A stretch of DNA of 29,602 nt, taken from Chara braunii (lineage: Eukaryota > Streptophyta > Charophyceae > Charales > Characeae). Where the stretch lies: assembly GCA_003427395.1 (NCBI GenBank), contig BFEA01000016.1:4147814-4177415 (forward strand), written 5' to 3'. The notes under the pieces are model-generated. The model saw only the letters and a program-made list of their open reading frames with translations, was not told the DNA's origin and did not search any database. Of this stretch, positions 1 through 8,619 are shown in pieces. Made by a program: the position numbers and the translations under genes. Each line of letters starts with the position of its first letter. Within the stretch, counting starts at the first letter, position 1.

Positions 1-144
1 GAGAAGAGGAGAGAAATGAGAAAAGTGGAGAGAGGAGTGAGAAAAGGTGATGGATGAGTGGTGGTGAGAGAAAAAGAAGGTCATATGATGAAGGGAAGAG
101 AGGGAAAAGGGAGTGGGAGAGTGGATTAGGGATGAGAGAGGTGA

Positions 145-332
145 TACCCAACTCTTGGGTAACCAAAAGCATACAACTTCACCAAGATCCACAAGATCTT
201 GGCCTTCACACACCCCTTGGGAGAAGGGGTCTTCAAGGTGGTGATGAACTGCTGCTGCACATTATCTGGGGTTGGCTGAGATCTTGATCAGCCACCCAGT
301 TCCACTGTGGTGCAGCCCCCTATCCTGGGGGG
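145..332. repeat. Cluster of five short perfect hairpins
   Basis: Five perfect or near-perfect inverted repeats follow one another: 145-151/155-161 (TACCCAA/TTGGGTA), 184-189/195-200 (AAGATC/GATCTT), 213-218/224-229 (CCCCTT/AAGGGG), 273-279/288-294 (TGGCTGA/TCAGCCA) and 316-320/327-331 (CCCCC/GGGGG). Loops are 3 to 8 nt. Each arm alone is short, but the density is notable. Confidence 0.65.
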
Positions 333-417
333 TCTTCAAAAAAAATCCTCAGCAAACTGCCACGTGACACTTTTGGAGATGGCCACGGGTCAAGGGAGGA
401 GACGTAGAGGGCAAAAA

Positions 418-466
418 CTCTTTTGCCAATAACTTTTCACCCGCTAGGTGAAATTTGGCAAAAGAG
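418..466. repeat. Two-part hairpin
   Basis: The outer arms are CTCTTTTGCCAA (418-429) and TTGGCAAAAGAG (455-466), a perfect 12-bp inverted repeat. The inner arms are TTTCACC (435-441) and GGTGAAA (447-453) around the 5-nt loop CGCTA. Only a small asymmetric bulge separates the two stems, so the whole 49 nt can fold into one rod. Confidence 0.75.
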
Positions 467-468
467 GA

Positions 469-689
469 CTTGTTGGAAAGCTTTTTGAAAGCCGCTTCCA
501 ACGAGATAAGGCGTAGCATCAGCCACCGCCTAGAGTAATAGCGCTCGTTGAAAAAACGAGCGCGGGTGGTTATTTTGGAGCTTTTAAAAAAATTGCGATC
601 TTTGAAAGATTGTAGCTCCTCAACCACCGCACAGAATTAGGCGATTTATAGCTTGTTGGAAGCGGCTCGTCAAAAGCTTTCCAACAAGC
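469..689. repeat. Foldback with nested hairpins
   Basis: A module at 469-505 and its inverted copy at 651-689 form the arms of a foldback of about 220 bp. Each arm is itself a hairpin: CTTGTTGGAA/TTCCAACGAG in the left arm (one wobble) and GCTTGTTGGAA/TTCCAACAAGC in the right arm. Between them sit a perfect 9-bp hairpin (541-549/555-563, GCGCTCGTT/AACGAGCGC), an inner stem joining about 565-582 to 613-627, and a 13-nt palindrome at 598-610. It could be a small non-autonomous foldback element or structured leader RNA; the sequence does not decide. Confidence 0.6.
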
Positions 690-711
690 TAAAGATCAAT
701 ACATTTGGACC

Positions 712-748
712 ACCGGTGCAGAAGTTACGATCGAAAGAGTGCACCGGT
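712..748. repeat. 9-bp inverted repeat
   Basis: ACCGGTGCA (712-720) and TGCACCGGT (740-748) form a perfect 9-bp stem around 19 nt. It is the last of the hairpins before the 24-T run at 776-799. Confidence 0.65.
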
Positions 749-862
749 ATTATTACCAAAGAAAAATGGCGAGCGTTTTTTTTTTTTTTTTTTTTTTTTG
801 CTCAAGCCGCGTGGCAACTGATAGGTGGGGTACGTGGGGGAGAGGAGCAGGGAGGAAAGCCT

Positions 863-874
863 GTTCTGATACCA
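863..874 (-). other. Primer-binding site (initiator Met tRNA type), element B
   Basis: Read on the minus strand this is TGGTATCAGAAC, matching the usual plant LTR-retrotransposon primer-binding site TGGTATCAGAGC at 11 of 12 positions. It sits 3 nt after the proposed LTR end (minus-strand LTR ends in TGTCA), the normal distance. It fixes the direction of the element as minus. Confidence 0.75.
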
Positions 875-1119
875 GTGTGACAGACCTGCCGGAATGGCGG
901 TCCGTCAGGATCAAGACGAAGAGATGAGGATGGGGGAGATGGAGATGAAGCTGGAAGGGACAGCGCAACTCCAACGCAGACTCAACACGAACGTACTCCA
1001 ATCTGTGCAAATGAAGAATGAATCAAAAACGGACTACAGCTGGGGTATACCCCCAGCGGACTGGCTGACTGGCCTGGCCTGGTACCGATAGTGGTACCGG
1101 GCAGGACTGGAACATCACA

Positions 1120-1159
1120 CGGCCTGTGGGGTCAGGCCACGACCTGGTCCCACAGGCCG
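1120..1159. repeat. 11-bp perfect inverted repeat in LTR B
   Basis: CGGCCTGTGGG (1120-1130) and CCCACAGGCCG (1149-1159) pair perfectly. A further CAGG/CCTG pair lies in the loop (1133-1146). It could stabilise the LTR transcript. Confidence 0.6.
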
Positions 1160-1246
1160 AACTGGCAAATAGCCAAATAGGCCTACAACCAGGGCAGATG
1201 AAGCCCTGCTGCACTTCCTGTCTATGTGATCTGGCTGATCAGGAGG

Positions 1247-1254
1247 AATTTATA
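1247..1254 (-). promoter_or_regulatory. Candidate TATA box in LTR B
   Basis: The minus strand reads TATAAATT within CTCTATAAATTCC, about 120 bp from the LTR start. Spacing fits an LTR Pol II promoter. This is a motif match only. Confidence 0.4.
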
Positions 1255-1371
1255 GAGCGCCCCCATCTCTTCAGGAATTCTTTAACGTCGCAGTCAGGAC
1301 GACGATCACAGCCAGATTCACAATGAACTCCCAACCAGAAATATTTATAGACGGTCTGGTAAGCGTCTGTC

Positions 1372-1990
1372 ATGGGCTGGCACACCCGGAGGAACTTCTA
1401 TCAGCGCAGCAAGTGCCAAACAGGACAGCAGCCATCGCATGCGTGCAGTACTCCCTGTGGGTTGGCATGGTGACCGTGACCCAGTGCTTCGCCCAGGGCC
1501 CTTCAGAGGCACCACCCTTTCTCCTTCCAGATGCTTCCGGGAAGATTGTCATCTCTCAAGGAAGCGCGCTCACGACACCTCACCAAGGAGAGGACTCTCA
1601 AGTTGGACTCACTTCCTCACGGTAAGAAGAGATTGAGAAGCTAGATAAGGTAAGGGATCAACATACCTGGAGATGGCTGCCCCCAACCACAAATTTCTCA
1701 CCAATTGAGCTGATGTTGCATTTGATGACCGGTCATGACCTCGGTACCACCCACAACGCAATGTAGTGCCACCTTAGTCCAATGCCACATCAGCATGCTC
1801 TCATCATCAATCAAACATTCCGCTGTATCCGACGGCACACACTGCCGTAATAGCCTTCCGGTGCACCCCTCTCTACCCAGGGCGTGCACCTAATGTGGCC
1901 TGACGTCACAAGTACCCACTGCGAGAAGCATCGTCAACGCACCAAGTCTGTATAACATCGGCATGCCGAAGGTAAGTGGCGATCAAACCA
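1372..1990 (-). mobile_element. Leader/internal fragment of family-A LTR element, no gene seen
   Basis: By position this is the sequence just downstream (minus strand) of the family-A LTR and primer-binding site. It has no recognisable Gag motif and no open frame longer than about 100 codons. Element B's LTR abuts it at 1371, so element B may have inserted here; its other flank is outside the window, so no target duplication can be checked. Confidence 0.4.
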
Positions 1991-2002
1991 GCTCCGATAC
2001 CA
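1991..2002 (-). other. Primer-binding site (initiator Met tRNA type), family A
   Basis: The minus strand reads TGGTATCGGAGC, 11 of 12 identical to the common TGGTATCAGAGC site. It starts 3 nt (ATT) after the LTR end CA at 2007-2006. This identifies the adjacent LTR as a 5' LTR and gives its strand. Confidence 0.8.
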
Positions 2003-2005
2003 AAT

Positions 2006-3044
2006 TGCAAGGAACATGAGTATGGACGAAGCACAGAAATCCAGAATGCAATATCACACTGAAGTCCAAGTATTCAAAGCCAAAGCAGATAGTACAATGG
2101 AACCGAGTAACCATCCAATTGAGAATGATACAGAAGAATCGTGAGTCAATGTCCATGCCCAACAGGGCAACACCAACAGCATAACCCAAATGTAGCTCTC
2201 TCCTGTGAATGGCGCCAGGCGCCCTATCTACTCTACAGCCTATCCTACAACTACAGCAATGAAAGCAACCAAACAACCAAACTACCAACGAGTGATGATG
2301 TCAACACCAATGCCGACCTCCACCATCACCAGGTACGTGTCCTCTTCCCCACACTCTCCCTTGTTACCCACACAGCGCCCTTCACCTCCGAAGAACCACC
2401 TTCGCCCTTCACCCCTCTGCGCCCTNTGCAGCCCGGCTATGGNCGCCAAGCGCCCTATCTGNAGGCAGCGCCCTACCGCCTAGCGCTAGCCTGCGTCCCT
2501 CAGCCTTAGCGCAGCGCANCATGCATGCAACGCAGCAGCNTGCCGGCCTTGCTCGCAATGGCCAAGCTCCAGCCCACTCGCCCTGCTTGCCTATATGCCA
2601 GTGCTGCNTGTGGGCGGCCTCNCTTCAGCCTGCNACAGGGCCCCAGTGGCTGAACCCAGGCCCATTACAGTTGGGGCCCGNGAGATGCANTTGTGCCTCT
2701 CTCGTCAAGGCCTGCGGCCAGATTCAGACAGTGGGCCGGTTTCCCTTTGCATTTTCGGCCTCTATACCCAGCGTGCATTGTCGGGCTCACGTTCAGGAGC
2801 CCAGGGCCTAACTAACTCAGAGGCCNTGGGCATNTCAGCATTCGCTGAGATCCGAAACTCGGTGCACTCCAACCAACTGGCGTGCTGCAACTGTAAGGAC
2901 CCCACTTCGTGAAATGTATGCACAGAGGGCTATTGTTGATTTGCTGGCCTGCCTTCACTTAGGGCGGGCACGAGGCTTGCTGGGGCCTTTGCCCAGAACA
3001 TGTACATCATGGCAAGGCCCCTTCTTGAGGGCTCATTCCTTACA
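2006..3044 (-). mobile_element. 5' LTR of family-A retrotransposon (1,039 bp)
   Basis: On the minus strand the LTR starts TGTAAGGAATGAGCCC at 3044 and ends CCTTGCA at 2006, followed by ATT and a primer-binding site. It aligns, with indels, along its whole length to the plus-strand LTR at 11390-12492. Shared landmarks are the GCCCTCAAG start, the block around CAGCACGCCAGTTGGTTG, a GGCGC-rich middle, and a TTGGGCATTGACTCA-like stretch before the end. By eye identity is only about 70%, so these are old or from different subfamilies. Scattered single Ns (2426-2834) mark poor consensus. The LTR start at 3044 directly truncates the 2.1-kb duplicated segment. Confidence 0.75.
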
Positions 3045-4229
3045 CTAATATTAATAATAATTTTAATAAAATAATGATAAAAATTGTAAAATAATAATTA
3101 AATAATGTTAAAATAAATAAATTTAATGAGTAAAAATTAATAAAAAATAAACAAACGTAAAAAGTAAAAGTCACAAATGACAATTTTTCGTAAAAAAATG
3201 AAGGACACCTAAAGGAACTAAAAAAAAAAAAAAAACTATAAATATAAATAATAAATAATCGCATAAAAAAACTTAAAAAAAAACTCCCCACTACACCCCC
3301 ATTACAACCTATTGAATGCTATTCCCCACCTTGGAAATAGAACACCACACCCCAACCGTACACAATGCAAACAATCCGCCATACACCTATGTAGCATACA
3401 AACAATACCGCACATACCGGTTATGAGTCAATACGACACACACACACACACACACACATGCAACATTTAAAATTAAAAAAAAAAAAAAAATAAGAGTAAA
3501 AATTATTTTTTATAAAAATATGAATAAAAAATAAAAAATAAAATAATAGTAATTTTAATAAATAAGACTAAATAAATGAAATAAATAACAATAATATTAA
3601 TCAGATTAAAACTAAAATAATAGTAATAATAATAATAATAACAATTATTTAATAAAAATAATAATAAATAATAATAACAAAGCTAAATAGAAGCCTAAAA
3701 TAATAAATTATACACAAAACTTTCCTCCCCCTTAAGAAACTCCCTCACCAACACCCCTGACAAACCACGATGTATGCACAAATAACAACAAACCAAATCC
3801 GATCATACACAACGGTAAAAAAACAACCTATGAGTTAGTATAAACGCAGATACAATCACGCAATACCTTTGGTTATGGGCCTGGGTGAAATACTCAAGCA
3901 ACACCTCGCGCACCCAAAACCCCTTTTCTTAATAAAAAGAGCCACGACTCACACAAAAAAAGAACTATGACCACCAAGCAACACGGCGACCAGGTCCGAA
4001 ACGTGAAACACCACCTTCACGAATCGACACTACAAAAAAACACAACAAGACCTACCACATAAGACACTCGAACAAAACGACACTGGCAACCCGTGACAAA
4101 ACCACTGTCACACTACCCCCACTACAGAACAAACACCACCATAGCCACAACACGACACGACAACACAAACAAGACAAAAGCATGCACTCAGTAAAGTACC
4201 GTAATGCACCTCACTCCCTCCGACCCTGA

Positions 4230-5003
4230 TTGAAAGCAATCGCCCACGTCACACTAAGCCAAGTCCCCCGCAAGTTTACCCTCCCGGCACTAAATCTCGT
4301 TCATACAGCCCGAGTAACCACACTACACCCCCCACCTGCTACCTCCCTACAGTCCACCCCTGCCATGACCATCTACAAGGCAAAACACGTATACCCCTCA
4401 ATTCAATGGCAGCCTCCGCTAACCCTCCCCTGCTGCGAATACCTCTTCCTCCTACGCCCACTACCACAAACCCGACATATCACAATTACTATGTATTCAG
4501 CTGCATTCCACCTCTCTACCCTCCTCTTGCACTCAGCCTCCGGCTCTGCTACGCGTAAAGATTACCTCATCACTACGCAACAATGTTGTTGCTGCTCATC
4601 TGCATACGCCACCCTCATACTACGCAACCAGGCGAGCTTACCGTCTGTTTGCGGCTGGCAAGGCACCTTCTTGGGCCGGCCACTCCGTGCTTCGACCAAC
4701 AGAGCTCCTGATCCTTCGTTGCGCCGAAGCTCGACAGCTATGGCAGCTATGGCAGCGACTGACTACGCCGCTTCTCCAGACATGACTCCTCAGGTACGGA
4801 TCCTCGTTACCCTTACCCCCAATCGCCCATGTTGTTGTGTGTACCCACGACCCCCTGACTACAACTCCCTACCACCCTCTGTGCTAACAGGAGCCTTGCT
4901 AACGACCAATCCCTCTGATGAGTTGCTATGGGTGCTAAGCGGCGAAGAGCGTGCTTCAGGGCGTGCAACCCCCCTAAGACTGGGTCCTCATACCCATTCC
5001 TAA
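4230..5003 (+). CDS. Weak 257-codon open frame in copy A, probably not a gene
   Basis: An open frame of 257 codons lies in the C-rich, G-poor half of the duplicated segment. The product is rich in Thr, Pro, Leu, Ser and Ala, with no domain I recognise, no signal peptide and no repeats. In copy B the same frame has a stop at 10217-10219 (CTT changed to a TAA context) and several missense changes, including Arg to Cys. A low-G strand has fewer TAG and TGA codons, so long open frames can arise by composition. An intron-like GT-AG unit (4794-4890) also falls inside it. I keep it only as a low-confidence entry because the frame is long and duplicated. Confidence 0.12.
   Translation: MKAIAHVTLSQVPRKFTLPALNLVHTARVTTLHPPPATSLQSTPAMTIYKAKHVYPSIQWQPPLTLPCCEYLFLLRPLPQTRHITITMYSAAFHLSTLLLHSASGSATRKDYLITTQQCCCCSSAYATLILRNQASLPSVCGWQGTFLGRPLRASTNRAPDPSLRRSSTAMAAMAATDYAASPDMTPQVRILVTLTPNRPCCCVYPRPPDYNSLPPSVLTGALLTTNPSDELLWVLSGEERASGRATPLRLGPHTHS
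4794..4890 (+). other. Possible 97-bp GT-AG intron (also 10373-10469)
   Basis: CAG|GTACGG at the left and CTAACAG|GAG at the right give good donor and acceptor contexts, with a CTAAC branch-like motif beside the acceptor. An ATG at 4740 opens a short frame (MAAMAATDYAAS...) that runs to the donor and would end TGC TAA soon after splicing. Both splice sites are conserved in copy B. This could be a decayed gene start or chance. Confidence 0.2.
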
Positions 5004-5132
5004 CCACTGCTAACCTGCTAACTCTAACTTTGCTAACATGCTCCTCATCTAATTTGTGCGTTGATGTATCCTGTACCTAACTACTCCCCTTCCCCCTTGC
5101 CTAACATTGGACGTAACGACAATGTCTAGTGT

Positions 5133-5149
5133 CCCATTCTGAATGGGAT
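5133..5149. repeat. 17-nt near-perfect palindrome
   Basis: TCCCATTC and GAATGGGA flank one base. The palindrome is kept in copy B with one changed base. Confidence 0.5.
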
Positions 5150-5187
5150 GGTCATGTTTTATACACACACCTCGTACACACATTCCC

Positions 5188-5246
5188 GGATCATGGATCC
5201 AGTTACCAAGCATGGGGTCGAATCCCCAGCTCGCTAGACCACGTCA
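5188..5246 (-). other. tRNA-like Pol III B-box motif, possible SINE fragment
   Basis: The minus strand reads GGTCTAGCGAGC followed by GGGGATTCGACCCC. The second part matches a T-arm/B-box (GGTTCGANNCC) with one mismatch and has a 4-5 bp GGGG/CCCC stem. A tentative A-box-like TAGCGAGCTGG overlaps too closely to make a true tRNA gene, and no cloverleaf can be drawn. It may be a tRNA-derived SINE scrap. It is absent from copy B. Confidence 0.25.
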
Positions 5247-5318
5247 ATGTCCTCACTTACCTCCCCTCATGTGCTAACTCGTGTGCATGATGATCGGCTT
5301 GAACTTAAAAAAGCCCTC

Positions 5319-5343
5319 CTCCCCCNCCCCCCCCCCCCCCCCN
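5319..5343. repeat. Poly(C) run with Ns
   Basis: A C-only run is broken by two N positions, so its true length is uncertain. Confidence 0.7.
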
Positions 5344-5945
5344 TTCCCCCTACAGCTGCTATGCACGCAAACCTTCGATAATCACAATGCTGCCATGCGC
5401 GCTCACTTTCAGATTCACAATAGTAATGCTGCTACACTTCTGTGTGATAAAACATGGTTCCGCATGAGCATGTCCTTTTAGCAGATGCATTAACATCTGC
5501 GGCACAATATGCATCATCTCACACTAGTTCATCAACCCCCGAAACTCCCTCCACTCCTTCCACCCCCCCTACCCACCCCGCTACGGCTGGTATACACACT
5601 ATCTTCTTACAATCACATTGATAATATACACACTTGCTCTCAAATCCCATATTATGATGCTGCTGGTCACTACTCCACATGATTGTGACCCTTCTAACAA
5701 CTACGAATACGCAAGACACTTACCCATCAAGCATCAACTGTCGAACAATACCCCCTACACCCCGAACAATACTCCCCACACTATGATTACACTGTCCCAC
5801 ATGATTAGCCCGCAGTAAACAGATATACTCCTGCTATCTCTATCCCTTAGTATATCCCTACCCCATTCCCTCCCTATAACACATGCTCTAGCTCCCTGCT
5901 TCATACCCACCATATACTATGATAAACCCCCTGCATCTGAATGAT

Positions 5946-5980
5946 TTTTTGCTTTCCGCTCAATTTTTGCTTTCCGCTCA
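5946..5980 (+). repeat. Two tandem 17-bp units
   Basis: TTTTTGCTTTCCGCTCA occurs at 5946-5962 and again at 5964-5980, an 18-bp period. Confidence 0.8.
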
Positions 5981-6402
5981 TGATTAAAATGACATAAGAC
6001 TATGTTTCGTTCAAACAAAAGACCACTATACCAATTTTTTTTAAAAAGAAAACAAAAAGCAGCTGAAGCTGCCTGTGGTCGTTTTTACTTCCTTTTTATT
6101 TTCTTTTTCGTTTTTTGTTTTTAAGGACTTAAACACTAGCGTTTTTTTTTCACGTATCTCTGTGCTCACCTCCCACACGGACGTAGCCCCTAACTTGAAT
6201 CCAATCATATATGTTCAATTGACCAGACAAACCCATTCTCGAAACTGAAAAGGTCTCGACTGATCAATAAAAACCATAAACGATCAATCACTATACAGTC
6301 TCACATTGCTTCGTCACTATCTCCCCGCATCATCTCCTGTAGCTTCTCGGTGGTAATATTATCCTTTGCCGATCTACCTTATTGACACGATTACCAATAT
6401 TT

Positions 6403-6427
6403 CCGACGAATAAAACTATTTCGTCGG
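6403..6427. repeat. 8-bp hairpin
   Basis: CCGACGAA (6403-6410) and TTCGTCGG (6420-6427) pair perfectly around 9 A/T-rich bases. It stands out in T/A-rich surroundings. Confidence 0.55.
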
Positions 6428-8346
6428 ATGTGATGACTTACGTAGCCCCGCTTGCTAAGGACTCTTTCCACTTTTTTTACTTCCTAGTTTGCTTGACGAC
6501 TTGTACCGGAGGTGTCTAGAGAGTAGCTTCTGGATCTATTCCCGAAACCCATGTAAATTTCTCCTACACTAGCAGTATATCGCACGCTTATGAAAATTTT
6601 AATTTTTAATTTGTTATTCTTTAAGGTACGCTACTCTCCCCAATGCTCAATGATTAATAACATCACTGTCCTCATTATTACTATCTGTATGTATTGATCT
6701 ACGCACATATACACCTACCCACTTTGTTTAGAAACTCAGGTCGCTCTCCACTATTATAAGATCCATATACGCATCTTTTAACCGCCATAATGAAAAAGCT
6801 TTACCCACGGGCTACTAATTGCCTTGTACTACTGATGTTAATTCTCTTCCCAATTACGATCCACTGCGATAAAATTTCTGAAAATACGGCGTAATCGTGC
6901 TTATTCTCCTGGACGAATAGCTTTCCGATGACTTTTTCTATCCTCCATAAACTTCCACTATTGTTTGTTCCAGATCTTGTTCACAGAGTTACCTTCACGG
7001 TTTTCGCCTTTGGCCCATGGTAACACACAAATAAACCCCCAAGTCTTAAGTTACAGTTGTGCGCTCGATCATGGTCACTGCTGCTTATACCATTGCTTTG
7101 AAATATAGGAGTGCTCCTCATAATAGTCATTATTACTTAAATTATCTACACGGACCGACACTCGATGGTGCTCAATTGTTCCTTTCGGACACACCGGGGA
7201 CACCGAACGCTTTCTAGGCACTACTTTTGAACCTTACATACTTCCTTCCGGGTTTCGTACAACTTCGTAATACCCCGAAAGGCCCATACTAATCGGTTAT
7301 AACATCTACGTATAGTTTATAATAACCCGAGTCGCACATTAAAACACGGCTTAATGAAGAAACTACTTGCAATACGTAACCTAACTAACCACTCTACCCC
7401 TTAAAACGTCACCGGGGCCCAATATAATACGCGAAAAGTAGTCAGAACGCGTCATCTTATAAATCAACTTTTTGAAAAAATAATAATCCTAATCATGATC
7501 ACCAACTGGTAAGTTATTCTTCAACCCGACCCAATCTTAAGTTTTTGAAGCAAACCCACACCCATACGCTCACACTCCCCCATACACACTAGTACCTAAT
7601 ACGTATCTATAAAACAGTATTCTAACCCTCGCTACGCATTCCTCTGTTGATGACCTGACCTGTTCTCGAGTAATCTTACAATGTAAAGTTCTATACCCAT
7701 ACACCAACACTTAATACATATCTATGAATAAAAGTTATATGCTAACCCCTGCTTCACCATATGTTTTCCGCGATTGGTTAATATGTCATACTTTTCGCTC
7801 AATCTTGATGATAGGATTTTTTTTTACGATCTCGTCATGGCTTAGTATCATGATAGAAGCCATGCTTCATTCGTGTTTTTTCGACTTCCTAAATGGCTAC
7901 TTTCTTTCGTTTCCTTTCCTCCTGTTTTCTTCTTTTTTTAAAAAAATGAACCCTCGCCGTGTTAAAACTATTGTGCTGCCCTGCTATAATTGTTTTCGGG
8001 ATTTTGCCATAAAACTCCACCGAAACCTATTTTTCTAAAAAGATCTAATTAGGATACCTTTTCCGTCTTGAATTTGTGAAAACTTCTTCGGTGTACTCAT
8101 GCCTACATGCTACCGCACGCCCCAGCCAACTATGCAACGGAACGAATTCCCAAGACACAGATTGCTCGGGATCACAAGAAAACTACTCCAAAACCCACAT
8201 TTATACCAACCCTTCAAATATGATCCCTGAACAGTCCTTAAACTCTAAGAAATAAAACAACGAAAAAATATATATACTACTCACAACACGGTGTGCTGTG
8301 TGAGCCAAAAAAATGGCTTGGTTCGGATGGAGGACCTACCTCGGCT

Positions 8347-8376
8347 GGGGTAGGTCCGACATCTCGGACCTACCCC
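8347..8376. repeat. 12-bp perfect hairpin at a composition switch
   Basis: GGGGTAGGTCCG (8347-8358) and CGGACCTACCCC (8365-8376) pair perfectly around the 6-nt loop ACATCT. A third copy of the arm, GGACCTACC at 8332-8340, can compete for pairing. It is a GC-rich island about 130 bp long between a T-rich block on the left and an A-rich block on the right. Confidence 0.75.
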
Positions 8377-8619
8377 ACCGGTACCTCCATTACGAGGATA
8401 TGGGGAGGGACACACACACACACACGCACACTCACTCTCTTAAAACCTGATACACAATTACAAAATTAAAAATGCTAGAATTACTCTCTAATAATATAAT
8501 AATAAATAATATAATAATAATAAAAGAATACATAATAATAATAATAATTACTAAAAATATATATACATAATACTAAAATAATATTAATAAATAACAATAA
8601 ATTTAATGAGTAATATAGA

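Larger units (their letters stand above)
1..862 (-). mobile_element. Leader/internal start of LTR element B, hairpin-rich, no gene recognised
   Basis: This stretch lies downstream, on the minus strand, of an LTR and a tRNA-Met-type primer-binding site, so by position it should be the untranslated leader and perhaps the start of gag of that element. No Gag, zinc knuckle or protease motif is visible. A 92-codon minus-strand frame (349-627) runs across the hairpins and is probably chance. The sequence is unusually full of short perfect inverted repeats and has a 24-T run at 776-799. The assignment to element B is inference from position only. Confidence 0.4.
878..1371 (-). mobile_element. 5' LTR of element B (494 bp)
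   Basis: The two ends are perfect 8-bp inverted repeats, TGACAGAC at 878-885 and GTCTGTCA at 1364-1371, so the LTR starts TG and ends CA on either strand. A tRNA-Met-type primer-binding site follows 3 nt beyond the minus-strand 3' end, which makes this a 5' LTR on the minus strand. A minus-strand TATAAATT lies at 1247-1254, about 120 bp into the LTR, where a U3 promoter is expected; a second TATAAAT-like match lies at 1343-1349, very close to the start. The LTR contains a near-palindrome (1039-1057) and an 11-bp perfect inverted repeat (1120-1130/1149-1159). The matching 3' LTR is outside the window, so the family is not named. Confidence 0.7.
3045..5176 (+). repeat. 2.1-kb duplicated segment, copy A (truncated at left)
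   Basis: This segment is repeated directly at 8620-10750. It begins with A/T-rich sequence full of AAT/ATA triplets, carries a CA tract and an A16 run, then becomes C/A-rich with very little G. Its left end is cut by the family-A LTR. Copy B continues further left in similar A/T-rich sequence, so the original left border is not visible here. It ends where copy A passes into unique sequence and copy B into a CA microsatellite. No protein domain was recognised. The two copies could be long LTRs of an unknown element, but no primer-binding site or TG/CA end can be assigned. Confidence 0.85.
5177..8619. other. G-poor T/A-rich spacer between the duplicate copies, no gene seen
   Basis: This 3.4-kb stretch separates the two copies of the duplicated segment. 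C greatly exceeds G on the plus strand; the sequence is C/T-rich to about 5,940, then T/A-rich. The longest frame worth noting (7724-8038, 104 codons, Phe/Ile/Leu-rich) looks like a by-product of T-richness. It holds an uncertain poly(C) run, a short tandem repeat at 5946-5980, hairpins at 6403-6427 and 8347-8376, and a tRNA-like motif near 5190-5245. I found no reverse transcriptase, transposase, helicase or tRNA gene. Confidence 0.6.

Noticed and set aside
349-627. 92-codon minus-strand frame as Gag start of element B
   Set aside because: It runs through the hairpin foldback and shows no Gag motif.
7724-8038. 104-codon Phe/Ile/Leu-rich frame that resembles a membrane protein
   Set aside because: T-rich DNA gives hydrophobic translations by composition; no family match.
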